Positions 54,245-63,332 of a stretch of DNA of 64,000 bases are shown piece after piece (position 1 is the stretch's first letter; the number at the start of each line of letters is the position of its first letter). Below the pieces are notes generated by a model that was given only the letters and a program-made list of their open reading frames with translations, did not search any database and was not told where the DNA came from. The position numbers and the translations under genes were made by a program. The stretch is from Vibrio caribbeanicus ATCC BAA-2122 (GTDB lineage Bacteria; Pseudomonadota; Gammaproteobacteria; Enterobacterales; Vibrionaceae), in assembly GCF_000165125.1 (NCBI RefSeq), contig NZ_AEIU01000050.1, positions 1 through 64,000 on the forward strand, read 5' to 3'.

Positions 54245-54751
54245 ATGAGTCAAAGTACATTTTATTATTTTCGTTACATCAGTTGGATTGCAATTATTTG
54301 TTCTCTCGCAGGCTCAGCACTCCTATTTGTCATTGGTGCAGAGAAGTCATACTCAGCCTTCGCTGTTTTTCTATTTGACCAAGCGCCATCGCCACAACTT
54401 AAACATTTAGATAGTGCCGACATCGCAATTAGTTATATCACCAAATCTTTAGATACCTTTCTCGTTGCTTTAGTTCTATTTATCTTCGCTCATGGCATCT
54501 TCACTTTATTTATAAAAAATGGTTCTGAAGATAACACTAAGAGCGTATTAAGTTGGGTGAAAACTCCAAATATGGGGCATCTCAAGAATAAGTTAACCGA
54601 AGTGATCATCGTTATCCTATTCGTAAAATTTCTTGAGCTAGTATTGATAGAGTTCGACCAATTATCTTGGGAAATACTTATTCTTCCCTTAGCTATCTTA
54701 CTTCTATGTATTGGTATAAAACTGCTTGGCCTAGGACAAGGCGGAGAGTGA
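54245..54751 (+). CDS. YqhA/UPF0114-family membrane protein
   Basis: A 168-residue inner-membrane protein with four hydrophobic segments (about 10-33, 70-92, 116-134 and 143-160) and the family phrase KSLDTFLVALVLFIFAHGI. The function is unknown. GAGGAAAG precedes the ATG. It is convergent with feoC. Confidence 0.85.
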   Translation: MSQSTFYYFRYISWIAIICSLAGSALLFVIGAEKSYSAFAVFLFDQAPSPQLKHLDSADIAISYITKSLDTFLVALVLFIFAHGIFTLFIKNGSEDNTKSVLSWVKTPNMGHLKNKLTEVIIVILFVKFLELVLIEFDQLSWEILILPLAILLLCIGIKLLGLGQGGE

Positions 54752-54795
54752 CATCGCTCGATATATAGGTATACCAAAAGCGATGCCAAGCGTGT

Positions 54796-55026
54796 TTACA
54801 TACTGACGGTTAGCGCAATGGCATTATCTGCTACCAATGTATAGCGAACCCTCTTCACTCGGTCTCTTTGGTCAGTATCCACTAGCCGAGAGATCGAGCC
54901 TTTCTTTATCCAGACGGACATCATAGCATCAACACCATCCTCACTAAGGCCAAACTCTCGGGCAAGTTCTTTGCGTGACACGCATACTTTACTCGCAATG
55001 TATTGTTTTAACTCAGTTAGGATCAT
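54796..55026 (-). CDS. feoC: Ferrous iron transport protein FeoC
   Basis: A 76-residue winged-helix protein (MILTELKQYIASKVCVSRKE.., FGLSEDGVDAMMSVWIKKG) of the FeoC family. The cysteine-rich Fe-S loop of enterobacterial FeoC is missing; only Cys15 is present. It overlaps feoB by 4 bp and forms the end of the feoABC operon. In Vibrio FeoC is part of the Feo complex. Confidence 0.9.
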   Translation of the reverse strand: MILTELKQYIASKVCVSRKELAREFGLSEDGVDAMMSVWIKKGSISRLVDTDQRDRVKRVRYTLVADNAIALTVSM

Positions 55027-57299
55027 ATTCCTTGCTCCTGAAAGGTATTTTGTTGCCTTTTACCTTCAGCTCGAAGAGCTAAAAATGTGGCGATCCCGAG
55101 CCCTATAATTCCCAAGATCCACGTAGCACTGGTTAAGGGTGAGAGCATAAAATGAGTCGCTTGGTAGTACAGTGTTGCTCCGGCATAGGCAAGTCCCATT
55201 GTCCAGACTGCAATAAAACGAGCATATCTTGCCCCAAACTCTCGCACATACGCTCCCATTGCAGCAACACACGGTGTATACAATAGGATAAATATCAGGT
55301 AAGCAAATGCCGCATTACCCGAAACAAAATAGCTTTTTATATTACCAAATATTGTAGTGTCTACTTCTTGGTCTTCAGCGACGGCTTGGGCATCTGTCAG
55401 ATCACCAACTTCAATGCCCAGTGGGTCCGAATAACTCAAATCAGCTAAGTTTTCAGGAATAGACATCACAGCATCTTTTAAACTACCCCACAAATCGTAG
55501 TCTTGATCGCCATCACTTGCCTGAGCATACAGGCTGTTTAGCGTACCAACGACGGCCTCTTTTGCAAAAATACCGGTAATTATACCCACAGTTGCGGGCC
55601 AGTTATCTTCCTTTATACCAATCGGCGCAAAAATTGGCGTCACTATTTGAGCAGTTTTGGAGAGCACAGATTTTTCACTATTTTCATTACCAAAAGTTCC
55701 GTCAATACCCAGTGAATTGAAAAAGCTCAGTAAGGTAACAACAAGCACAATGGTTTTACCAGCACCAAGCACAAACCGCTTGAGTTTTTGCCACATCTTA
55801 ATAATGACATTACGAACCGTAGGTAACTCGTAGTCTGGCATTTCCATGACTAAACTGTCACTTGACCCGGGATAAATGGTTTTTTTCAAAATAAGGCCTG
55901 TAAATACAGCTGCAACAATACCTAATAAGTAGAGTGCGAATACTATGTTTTGCCCATTTTGGGGGAAGAACGCTGCTGCAAAGAGTGCATATACAGGCAG
56001 ACGGGCCCCACATGACATAAAGGGAGCCATAGAGGCCGCGAGTTTTCGTTCTCTTTCTTGATCTAAAGTCCGAGTTGCCATGATAGAAGGTACATTACAG
56101 CCGAAACCCAAGACCAAAGGCACAAAAGCCTTACCAGGTAAACCAACTTTCTGCATAACCTTATCTAGCACAAACGCAGCCCGAGACATGTAGCCAGAGC
56201 TTTCAAGTACCGCGAGAAACAGATATAAACATGCGATGACAGGTATAAAGGTAGCAACTGTCTGTATACCACCTCCAATACCATCGGCAAGAAGAGTGAC
56301 AAGCCAAATAGGTAAATGCTCATCCAATAAGTAATGTCCACCATCAACAAGAACTGCGCCAACACTGATATCAAAAAAATCAATAAAAGCACTACCAACA
56401 TTAATCGCAAACATAAACATCAGATACATGATGCAAAAGAAGAATGGAATGCCCACCCACTTATTGAGAATAATATTGTCTACTCGCTCAGTAAAGCTAC
56501 GACTCAGCCTACCCTCTGTGCGCCTGACTCTTTTACACTGCTGATGGAGATATGTGTACTTTACATCTGCAACAGTTAAATCGATATCCAACGTAAGTGA
56601 ACTTCTAACTTGCTCAACCAAGGCTCTCTCTTTAGGCGACAACGAATTTATGACTAATAAATCATTTTCTAGAGCTCGAATCGCCAGCGCGCGGGGTACG
56701 ACCTCTGACTCCTTGCCAAAACTAGGTAGTAAAGTATTAATCGCACTTTCTAAATCTTTTCCATAATCCAAACGCAATTCATTTGCTGCGATGCCTTGTA
56801 TGAGAGACTTATGAATTTTCTCTTTAAGTAACTGGACTTGCTCTTTGTTGTTTGCTGATATTGCAAATACCGGACAACCCAATATGACCTCAAGCTTTTG
56901 CACATCAATCTTCTGACCTTCACGTCTCAGAGCATCCATTTTATTCAAAATAACAATCATTGGTCGACCAAGCTCACGCAATTGCAAGGTCATATAGAGA
57001 CTTCTTTCAAGGCAAGTTACATCGACAACATTCACTATCAAATCTGTCGGATGTGTTAAAACGGCTCTTGATGCTATTGATTCATCAATACTGTTTGCAT
57101 CATTTCCACTATCCAACGCATAGATACCTGGTAAATCTGTTAACAGGAATTGATCCCCTGAATGAGTGTATCGTCCAGTTTTTTTCTCAACAGTCACTCC
57201 TGCCCAGTTACCTACCTGTTGCTTCGAACCAGTTAGACCATTGAATAAAGTCGTTTTTCCGCTATTGGGATTACCAACGGTGAGTACTCTATATTCCAT
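55023..57299 (-). CDS. feoB: Ferrous iron transporter FeoB
   Basis: A 758-residue GTP-dependent Fe(II) importer. The N-terminal G domain has G1 GNPNSGKTT (9-17), G3 DLPG and G4 NKMD. A helical spacer follows, then a polytopic membrane part with two Gate repeats (LVLGFGCNVPSIMATRTLDQ.., APIGIKEDNWPATVGIITGI.., KEAVVGTLNSLY). It overlaps feoA by one base (TAATG) and feoC by four. Confidence 0.96.
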   Translation of the reverse strand: MEYRVLTVGNPNSGKTTLFNGLTGSKQQVGNWAGVTVEKKTGRYTHSGDQFLLTDLPGIYALDSGNDANSIDESIASRAVLTHPTDLIVNVVDVTCLERSLYMTLQLRELGRPMIVILNKMDALRREGQKIDVQKLEVILGCPVFAISANNKEQVQLLKEKIHKSLIQGIAANELRLDYGKDLESAINTLLPSFGKESEVVPRALAIRALENDLLVINSLSPKERALVEQVRSSLTLDIDLTVADVKYTYLHQQCKRVRRTEGRLSRSFTERVDNIILNKWVGIPFFFCIMYLMFMFAINVGSAFIDFFDISVGAVLVDGGHYLLDEHLPIWLVTLLADGIGGGIQTVATFIPVIACLYLFLAVLESSGYMSRAAFVLDKVMQKVGLPGKAFVPLVLGFGCNVPSIMATRTLDQERERKLAASMAPFMSCGARLPVYALFAAAFFPQNGQNIVFALYLLGIVAAVFTGLILKKTIYPGSSDSLVMEMPDYELPTVRNVIIKMWQKLKRFVLGAGKTIVLVVTLLSFFNSLGIDGTFGNENSEKSVLSKTAQIVTPIFAPIGIKEDNWPATVGIITGIFAKEAVVGTLNSLYAQASDGDQDYDLWGSLKDAVMSIPENLADLSYSDPLGIEVGDLTDAQAVAEDQEVDTTIFGNIKSYFVSGNAAFAYLIFILLYTPCVAAMGAYVREFGARYARFIAVWTMGLAYAGATLYYQATHFMLSPLTSATWILGIIGLGIATFLALRAEGKRQQNTFQEQGI

Positions 57300-57526
57300 T
57301 ACGCCACCTCGACCGAAATTAATTCAGCAATATTCACTCTAACAGCCAAAGAAACGTCACGAACTTCTACCTGTATAGGATCACCCATTGGTGCTCGTCT
57401 GATAATTGTTACCTCTGTTTGAGGCAAAAGCCCCATAATCATGAGCTTTTTTCTTATGTCTTTAGACAGTGAACCAAAGCCAGAAATAGTACCCTTCTGA
57501 CCTGGTTGGAGTTGAGAGAGTTTCAT
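57299..57526 (-). CDS. feoA: Ferrous iron transport protein FeoA
   Basis: A 75-residue cytoplasmic SH3-like protein needed for FeoB activity (MKLSQLQPGQKGTISGFGSL, LMIMGLLPQTEV, VEVRDVSLAVR). It is the first gene of feoABC. Its upstream region contains a Fur-like site and two hairpins, so iron regulation and a structured leader are possible. Confidence 0.93.
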   Translation of the reverse strand: MKLSQLQPGQKGTISGFGSLSKDIRKKLMIMGLLPQTEVTIIRRAPMGDPIQVEVRDVSLAVRVNIAELISVEVA

Positions 57527-57597
57527 AGCGAAGCCAGTGTAATGTTAATTATTTTAATCGGTTGATTTTTAATCGACACCAAGGTAACTCGACAGTA

Positions 57598-57684
57598 GAT
57601 GTATAGCGTACGCCCGCTATCATCTCAGTTGATTGTTAGCTGACGATTCGAGTCAAATCTGACGCTGTTTATATCAGACAGCGT
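57598..57684 (-). promoter_or_regulatory. Two hairpins in the putative feoA leader
   Basis: The first hairpin pairs GATG(T)ATAGCG with CGCTATCATC (57598-57624); the second pairs ACGCTGT with ACAGCGT (57662-57684). If transcription starts near the Fur-like site, both would be in the 5' untranslated leader of feoABC. They could equally be protein-binding palindromes. Confidence 0.45.
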
Positions 57685-57724
57685 ACTTTTGATGTCAGAG
57701 AACTGAAAAAAGATTAGGAATAAT

Positions 57725-57743
57725 AAACATTTTCATTTTCATT
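57725..57743 (-). promoter_or_regulatory. Candidate Fur box upstream of feoABC
   Basis: The minus strand reads AATGAAAATGAAAATGTTT, which agrees with the Fur consensus AATGATAATNATTATCATT at 13 of 18 defined positions. The location 200 bp before feoA in an AT-rich tract is plausible, but the right half is weak. Confidence 0.4.
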
Positions 57744-57768
57744 GATAAAAAAACAAAAAAGAAATATT

Positions 57769-57834
57769 ATGAACCACTCTGTTAATAAAAACGTTAAAAC
57801 TGTCATCGTTAAAAACGTCAAAAAAGCGGCTTAA
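57769..57834 (+). CDS. Possible 21-residue basic peptide (uncertain)
   Basis: An open frame encodes MNHSVNKNVK.. and ends KKAA, rich in Lys, Val and Asn, with internal repetition of AAAACGT-like sequence. AAAAAAG lies before the ATG, but there is no clear Shine-Dalgarno site. A weak CAGCT/AGCTG hairpin with a T-run follows. Listed only as a candidate. Confidence 0.2.
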   Translation: MNHSVNKNVKTVIVKNVKKAA

Positions 57835-58076
57835 CTATAATTTTTTTCACTCAGCTATTTTAAGAGCTGCTTTTGCATCAAAAATAAACCATTAATAACA
57901 GCAGGTTACATAGTGTCGCTTTTATCGTAGCATATTGTCGCTTATTTTATGTAGCAAAAATATATCACTCGCTATAGTTACAGGCGTCGGGAGTAGTCAA
58001 CCAACGACACAATTTTTAACACCAGATGTGGCAGTTACATGTCACTCAGGCAGCAAGCGAAGGTGTCCTTGACACC

Positions 58077-58113
58077 CGTGGTATAGCCATGGCTATACCA
58101 CGATAATTTTTTT
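58077..58113 (+). terminator. Terminator-like perfect palindrome
   Basis: The arms CGTGGTATAGCCA and TGGCTATACCACG form a 26-nt perfect palindrome (58077-58102), followed on the plus strand by ATAA and seven T. On the minus strand it lies just past the regulator stop codon but has no T-run on that side. It therefore best fits an end point for plus-strand transcription, or a two-way barrier. Confidence 0.6.
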
Positions 58114-61100
58114 ATAAGACCATGCTCCCTTCTACTTTCTCTTCTCTCTCTTCGACGAACTGTGTCGGAGAAGCTCCAAACTTACTCTTAAAGCGCTGAC
58201 TAAAATAAGAGGGATCGTTAAACCCACAACAAAAAGCAACTTCCGAGACTTTTTGGCCTTTCACTAACATTTGACCAGCTTTAACTAGGCGAACATCATT
58301 AAGGTATTCTGTAAATGTTTGTTGGAAATGTAATTTGAAACGGCGCTGTAAGCTTCGCTCAGACATAAAAAGCAATTTAGCAGCTGTGGTTGTGCCAAAA
58401 TCTGCATCCGCATAACGTTTTTCAACCAAATGAAATACTCTATCCAACCATTGTTGATCTTGTGAAATATGTTTTTCTTTCTGAGCAATCTGCAACGGTT
58501 GAGTTGATGCTACTGGCCAGCTTATCTCAAAGCCCATGATTTGGTCACAATCATAAATATTTATCTTCCCACCACTAAGTAACACAAGCTCTTCAATAGC
58601 TCGCTTTAACTCAAGAAACGGCTGCAAAGAAAGGCTGTCCGCCTCAGCCATTGTAAACGAACAAACGACTCGTCGTTCACGTTGCCGCAGGCCTATAAAA
58701 ATCCTTGCCCCCTGATTAACCTTCAGGGCAAATGAATCAAAAATGACATTAAAAATTTGATCGAGATTAAACCGAGTCAGTTGAACATAGAGTTCCCTAT
58801 CAGAATCTAAAACAATATTTACCCCATTGTTGGATAATTCCACACGCCAAGTTTCTATAACACAATCAATAATCATAGTGAGACTATAGGCCTGCATAAT
58901 TGGGTCTGGATTATGGGCAGAATGAATGAGTTGCTTTAAGCCCTCCATTGAGTGTTCTATTTCATTTGTATACCTTTTATCTAAAGGAGATAAACATTTA
59001 GTTGTATCGCTTACTTTAGAAATACATTTTGTGTATATCAGCCCTCTCAACAGATAATTCTTCCTCAACATACTCTCGGCTGCTTTCAAAGTAAGGCTCT
59101 GATGTTCTAGTTGAATGATCTTTGAAGTAAGCTTTTCACATTTTTGAGTTTTCAAACGGTATAAATGCGTTAGGTAAACTAAGCATAGGCAAAATAGAAT
59201 ACCTATAAGGACAGAGGTGAACAAAAGAGGGGAATAAGAACCTCGATAAACACTCTGATTTATTGAAAAACTAAAAGGCGTTGAATAGGTCCATTTTGAG
59301 GTATTGATGCGCCTTGCTCTTATCTCCAACTGGTAATCCCCTGGACCAAGGTTCTCAAAAACGAGACTTCGCCCCAAGAGGTTACGCCAAGTTTCCCCAA
59401 GACGATATTCAATTACGACTCTTGGCATTTCTGGAAAAAAGCCAACTTTAAAAGTGAGCGGTGTTCCGAGTGCCAAGACAAAACTTTGACTCTTATCCGA
59501 TGCCGTGGCTTCCAGCTGACCACTTTGATTAACCAGACTAATAACGCCATTTAAACCTTGCCGTTGATCTTCAATAATCTGGCTTTCATTTATTTCAACG
59601 AAACCTTCTCTGTCCCCAATAATTAACGAATCGTTCCCATTGCTACTGCATATACTGCCACTCACAACATCGTTGTTTAATCCAAGTTCCTGACCATAAT
59701 AACGCCTTACCTCACCCTTTAAATCGTAGAGAGCCAATCCAGAAGTAGAGGACAACCATATGCCGTTATCATCTCGCCACGAACAGGTATGGGCTGACTT
59801 GGGAAATTGAAGTAATAAAGGCTCTACCTTTTCGGTTTTAAGAGACACGCGATAAAAACCAAATTGCGCAGCTACCCACAGATTTTTATCCTTTGTAATA
59901 ACAATATCAGACACGTGGCCATAAGATCGACTATCAACAATAAAACTAATATGTCCCTTTTTGACGATATACAGCCCGTGTGCTGTTCCAAGGATTACTT
60001 CACCAGAATCAGAACTCAAAAGGTGAGTAACACTTGCTAGAGTTTCCCTCTCAATCAACCAATCATGTTCATAAGTTAACAGGAGTTTTGCCTCAAAGTT
60101 GTATGTCCAAAGCCGGTTTTGGCTAATACCCCATAACTGAGTAAGGCCATCAATAGCAACCTTTTCAATACTGTTCTCCGACAAAAAATGAGGAAGACCT
60201 AATGAGACTACCCTCTCACTTTTAGTATCTAAATAAACCAGCCCATTATTTGTTGCAATCCACAAAGCTCCATTCGCCATATCAACGTCATTGATATTCC
60301 CCGTAAAAATTAATTTGGCAGAGGGTGCATTTCCAAAGCTAAGTTTGAAGACGCTTTTATTGGTAATGAGCCAATATTGGCTTGAACCCTCAATATTGAT
60401 GAGTCGTAGCGGCTTTTCCTCTACCTTCAAAAATTTAAGCTGATCATATTTAAAACGCTCGATAGAGATAGATTGCGTTGGGTAGTGATAAAGATTATTT
60501 TCTGTAGCTAGCCATATTCCGGTCACTGTATCATTGAGAAGGTCAAAAACTTGCGCTCCTTGTAGTAATCTTCTTTTATTATCGAAATCTGACTTATCGA
60601 CAAGTAGTACACCTGAACTTGTTCCGAACCAATAGTTTCTTTCACTTTCAGTTATGCTAGATACTTTATTCTGTGTATCTAGCATAACCATCTGATATTG
60701 TTTATTAATATCAACTAAAAACGCCCCTCCTTCGCCACCAGCAAGCAGATATTGCTTATCTTGTGTTGCGTAGAGAACTTCTATGGCGCCATTTTCGTTT
60801 CCAGAAATTGGAGCGACCGTAGAGCCATTAAAACGAAAAATACCAATATTGGTTGCCAATACCCAATTTGATGCAATAAATTCTGCGTCACTGATCTTTA
60901 CCCCAGAGACGTTGGAGAATTGATAGAGCTCTCTGAGTGATAACGCAGTTAACTGAGCGTTTTTCATGTTGTAAAAATAGAAATTATTCTGGTCTGATAA
61001 CCAAATGTAATCCTCGGAGCTTCCCATACTGTTAATTTCTGCAGTGGCAGGCAACTTGAATATCATTTGCCCTCCCCTATCATATTGACTCCGGTAAACG

Positions 61101-61393
61101 AGGTTACTTGAGACATACCAAAGCTCGTCGTAAATATGAGTAGTTATTTTGGGGGCCGCTGCGGGGTCGCCTTTTTTCAGGGCTATCGCACTATGACCGT
61201 CAAAAAAAAAGCGTTGATCGAAGATATCCGTTATCCAGATTCCTCCTCCTTGAGCGCGGAAGATATCTTTTATAACGAGAGACTCTCCCTGATAATCTAT
61301 CTCAAGAGGTAATAAAGATTCTGATGAAATGGGGCTAGCCAAAGTACAGGATGTGTGCAGGAGAAGGAAAAATGCGAGTAGCGCTTTTACCAC
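58112..61393 (-). CDS. Propeller-sensor membrane regulator with AraC DNA-binding domain
   Basis: A 1,093-residue protein. A signal peptide (1-19) leads into a large periplasmic region of beta-propeller repeats (GGGIWITDIFD, GIWLATENNLYHYP, GALWIATNNGLVYLD, NLWVAAQFGFYRV, GIWLSSTSGLALYD) and a Y_Y_Y-like domain ending about 710. One membrane span lies at 725-748. A coiled coil and a region resembling a worn histidine-kinase core (about 770-960; LDQIFNVIFDSFAL in the N-box position) follow, with no clear H-box and no receiver. The last 110 residues are an AraC helix-turn-helix pair (AAKLLFMSERSLQRRFK, VAFCCGFNDPSYFSQRFKSKFG). It starts with GTG. The ligand and targets are unknown. Confidence 0.85.
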   Translation of the reverse strand: MVKALLAFFLLLHTSCTLASPISSESLLPLEIDYQGESLVIKDIFRAQGGGIWITDIFDQRFFFDGHSAIALKKGDPAAAPKITTHIYDELWYVSSNLVYRSQYDRGGQMIFKLPATAEINSMGSSEDYIWLSDQNNFYFYNMKNAQLTALSLRELYQFSNVSGVKISDAEFIASNWVLATNIGIFRFNGSTVAPISGNENGAIEVLYATQDKQYLLAGGEGGAFLVDINKQYQMVMLDTQNKVSSITESERNYWFGTSSGVLLVDKSDFDNKRRLLQGAQVFDLLNDTVTGIWLATENNLYHYPTQSISIERFKYDQLKFLKVEEKPLRLINIEGSSQYWLITNKSVFKLSFGNAPSAKLIFTGNINDVDMANGALWIATNNGLVYLDTKSERVVSLGLPHFLSENSIEKVAIDGLTQLWGISQNRLWTYNFEAKLLLTYEHDWLIERETLASVTHLLSSDSGEVILGTAHGLYIVKKGHISFIVDSRSYGHVSDIVITKDKNLWVAAQFGFYRVSLKTEKVEPLLLQFPKSAHTCSWRDDNGIWLSSTSGLALYDLKGEVRRYYGQELGLNNDVVSGSICSSNGNDSLIIGDREGFVEINESQIIEDQRQGLNGVISLVNQSGQLEATASDKSQSFVLALGTPLTFKVGFFPEMPRVVIEYRLGETWRNLLGRSLVFENLGPGDYQLEIRARRINTSKWTYSTPFSFSINQSVYRGSYSPLLFTSVLIGILFCLCLVYLTHLYRLKTQKCEKLTSKIIQLEHQSLTLKAAESMLRKNYLLRGLIYTKCISKVSDTTKCLSPLDKRYTNEIEHSMEGLKQLIHSAHNPDPIMQAYSLTMIIDCVIETWRVELSNNGVNIVLDSDRELYVQLTRFNLDQIFNVIFDSFALKVNQGARIFIGLRQRERRVVCSFTMAEADSLSLQPFLELKRAIEELVLLSGGKINIYDCDQIMGFEISWPVASTQPLQIAQKEKHISQDQQWLDRVFHLVEKRYADADFGTTTAAKLLFMSERSLQRRFKLHFQQTFTEYLNDVRLVKAGQMLVKGQKVSEVAFCCGFNDPSYFSQRFKSKFGASPTQFVEEREEKVEGSMVL

Positions 61394-61499
61394 TGAATTT
61401 GTTTCCTAATAATAGGTGTAAGATGAAGGTATAAGCCACAGACTAGCTACACCTATAATTTTTTCCCTAATTATCATAGATTTCTTGCTGCTTTTACAG

Positions 61500-61541
61500 G
61501 TGAAGTTACCAAAAGAGTATAGGCTTTTCTGGTAGCTTCAC
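61500..61541 (-). other. Imperfect hairpin downstream of znuA
   Basis: GTGAAG-TACCA on the left pairs with TGGTA-CTTCAC on the right around an interrupted AAAAG/CTTTT stem. No T-run follows on either strand, so it is not a standard terminator. It may protect the znuA transcript end. Confidence 0.35.
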
Positions 61542-61589
61542 ACTTAAATCAATCCTTAGTGATAGATTGAAATTTAGTAACGATTGCGT

Positions 61590-62465
61590 TTATTTTGTAA
61601 GGCACTTTTCGAAGCTATCGGCTAACGTCTGTTTAAACTTAAAGTATCCTCCAGGCGAGGCTTCAATGGATGAACCAAGTGGATCTAAAACACCTTTATT
61701 TACATCACTTCCTCGCACAACGGAATCAATGACAGCCGGGGTAAATTGTGGCTCAGAAAAAACACATCGCGCTTTTCCTGAAGATAAAGTGCTACGGATT
61801 GCTATCAAAGTTTTGGCTCCGGGCTTTCGTTCAGGGCTCACGGTAAAATGTCCCAATTGCTTCAAACCGAAATCATCCTCGAAGTAACCGTATGCATCAT
61901 GGAAGACGTAGTAGCCTTGAGAGCGAACATTTTCTAACTGAGCTTGTATCTGCTTATTTTGTTCAAAGAGCTTTTCTGAAAAAGCATCAAAATTCTTCTG
62001 GTACTCGTGACTATGTTTTGCATCAAGCTTTGCTAGCTTCTGTGAAATTGCTTTTGCTACCTGCAGAGTCGGCTTGTAGCCTAACCAAAAATGTGGGTCA
62101 TGATGGCCATGGTGATGACCGTCATCATGATGTTCAGATTCAAACTCTCTTAAATCTAAGTCTTCTAATGAACTTAAAGCTAAAACATTGTCTTGGCCAG
62201 CTAGTGTTTTGGTAAGGAATGCTTCCAAGTTGGGGCCAAACCAAATCACAAGGTCAGATCCACGAATCTTCTTTACATCTGACGGCTTAAGGGCATAATC
62301 ATGGGGTGATGTATTCGTACCAAGCAACACTTCTGGTGTTGACACACCCTTGGTAATTTCTAATGTAATTAATTGGATTGGCTTAATGCTCGTCAACACT
62401 GATGCTGCATTCGCCGACATGGTGCTTGCAATAAAGAGACTGCAAGCGAATAAAATACGTTTCAT
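61590..62465 (-). CDS. znuA: Zinc ABC transporter substrate-binding protein ZnuA
   Basis: A 291-residue periplasmic zinc binder. The signal peptide is cleaved after SANA. Zinc ligands include His55 in SPHDYALKP, His125 in DPHFWLGYKP and the later YVFHDAYGYFE. The His/Asp-rich loop EHHDDGHHHGHHD (111-123) is typical of ZnuA. The ATG at 62465 is preferred over an in-frame TTG at 62474. It is divergent from znuCB and shares a Zur box with it. Confidence 0.95.
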   Translation of the reverse strand: MKRILFACSLFIASTMSANAASVLTSIKPIQLITLEITKGVSTPEVLLGTNTSPHDYALKPSDVKKIRGSDLVIWFGPNLEAFLTKTLAGQDNVLALSSLEDLDLREFESEHHDDGHHHGHHDPHFWLGYKPTLQVAKAISQKLAKLDAKHSHEYQKNFDAFSEKLFEQNKQIQAQLENVRSQGYYVFHDAYGYFEDDFGLKQLGHFTVSPERKPGAKTLIAIRSTLSSGKARCVFSEPQFTPAVIDSVVRGSDVNKGVLDPLGSSIEASPGGYFKFKQTLADSFEKCLTK

Positions 62466-62501
62466 AAATCTCAAGTACTAACTCTGGTTATCAGGAACCT
62501 C

Positions 62502-62522
62502 AAATGTTACATTATAACATTA
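62502..62522. promoter_or_regulatory. Zur box between znuA and znuCB
   Basis: AATGTTACATTATAACATT is a near-perfect palindrome matching the Zur operator of znu genes (E. coli core ATGTTATANTATAACAT). It lies 38 bp from znuA and 25 bp from znuC, so one operator could repress both directions when zinc is plentiful. Confidence 0.88.
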
Positions 62523-62546
62523 ATCAATTGCAAATGAGTTCTATTC

Positions 62547-63332
62547 ATGTCGATCCTAGTTGAGCTCGATAACATTTTCGTTCAATTTAATGAACGAGTC
62601 ATCCTAGACAAGATTAATTTAACAATAAAAAAGGGTGAAATAACTACTCTAATTGGACCAAATGGTGCAGGAAAATCGACATTAGTCAGAGTATTGCTAG
62701 GACTACAACGTCAATTTCAAGGCTCAATAAAAAAGTCGCCAAAACTCAGAATTGGCTATGTCCCGCAAAAATTAAAGCTTAATGATACGCTCCCACTAAA
62801 TGTTGAGAAATTTCTTCTTCTGGCCGGGAAATACAGCAAACAAGAAATAAATAATGCGCTTAACCTTGTTGGAGCGGAGCACCTTTTGCACTGCAATATG
62901 CATGCGCTCTCTGGAGGAGAGAATCAACGCGTATTGCTAGCAAGAGCTTTATTAAGACGACCAGAACTCTTGGTTCTTGACGAGCCAGCTCAGGGAGTCG
63001 ATGTGCAGGGACAAATAGATCTTTATGACCTAATTGACAAGATCAGACATCGTTTTGGCTGCGCTGTATTTATGGTTTCACATGATTTACATCTTGTCAT
63101 GGCGAAAACTGATGATGTAATTTGCCTTCATCATCATATTTGTTGCTCTGGTGCACCTGCAGATATCGCACAACACCCAAAATACATTGCTTTGTTTGGA
63201 AATGCTCACCAGCAATCTCTGGCATTTTATCACCATCAACACAACCATCATCATCACGATCTCGCTGGCCAACCAGTTTCTGGCCAAGCAGAAAATTGTT
63301 CGCATCATTCTCACGGTCATCACCATGATTGA
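62547..63332 (+). CDS. znuC: Zinc ABC transporter ATPase ZnuC
   Basis: A 261-residue ABC ATPase with Walker [10 protein letters not shown] (37-45), signature [16 protein letters not shown] and Walker [13 protein letters not shown]. The C-terminal tail (about 224-261) is very rich in histidine ([19 protein letters not shown]), placing a probable metal-binding segment in the cytoplasm. It overlaps znuB by 8 bp. Confidence 0.95.
   Translation: MSILVELDNIFVQFNERVILDKINLTIKKGEITTLIGPNGAGKSTLVRVLLGLQRQFQGSIKKSPKLRIGYVPQKLKLNDTLPLNVEKFLLLAGKYSKQEINNALNLVGAEHLLHCNMHALSGGENQRVLLARALLRRPELLVLDEPAQGVDVQGQIDLYDLIDKIRHRFGCAVFMVSHDLHLVMAKTDDVICLHHHICCSGAPADIAQHPKYIALFGNAHQQSLAFYHHQHNHHHHDLAGQPVSGQAENCSHHSHGHHHD

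Larger units (their letters stand above)
57527..58111. other. Structured 585-bp region between feoA and the AraC regulator
   Basis: The region holds two hairpins near feoA (57598-57624 and 57662-57684), a Fur-like site (57725-57743), a 21-codon plus-strand frame (57769-57834), the small hairpin GGTGTC/GACACC (58062-58076) and a long perfect palindrome followed by T-rich sequence (58077-58113). No known RNA family was recognised. Confidence 0.55.
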
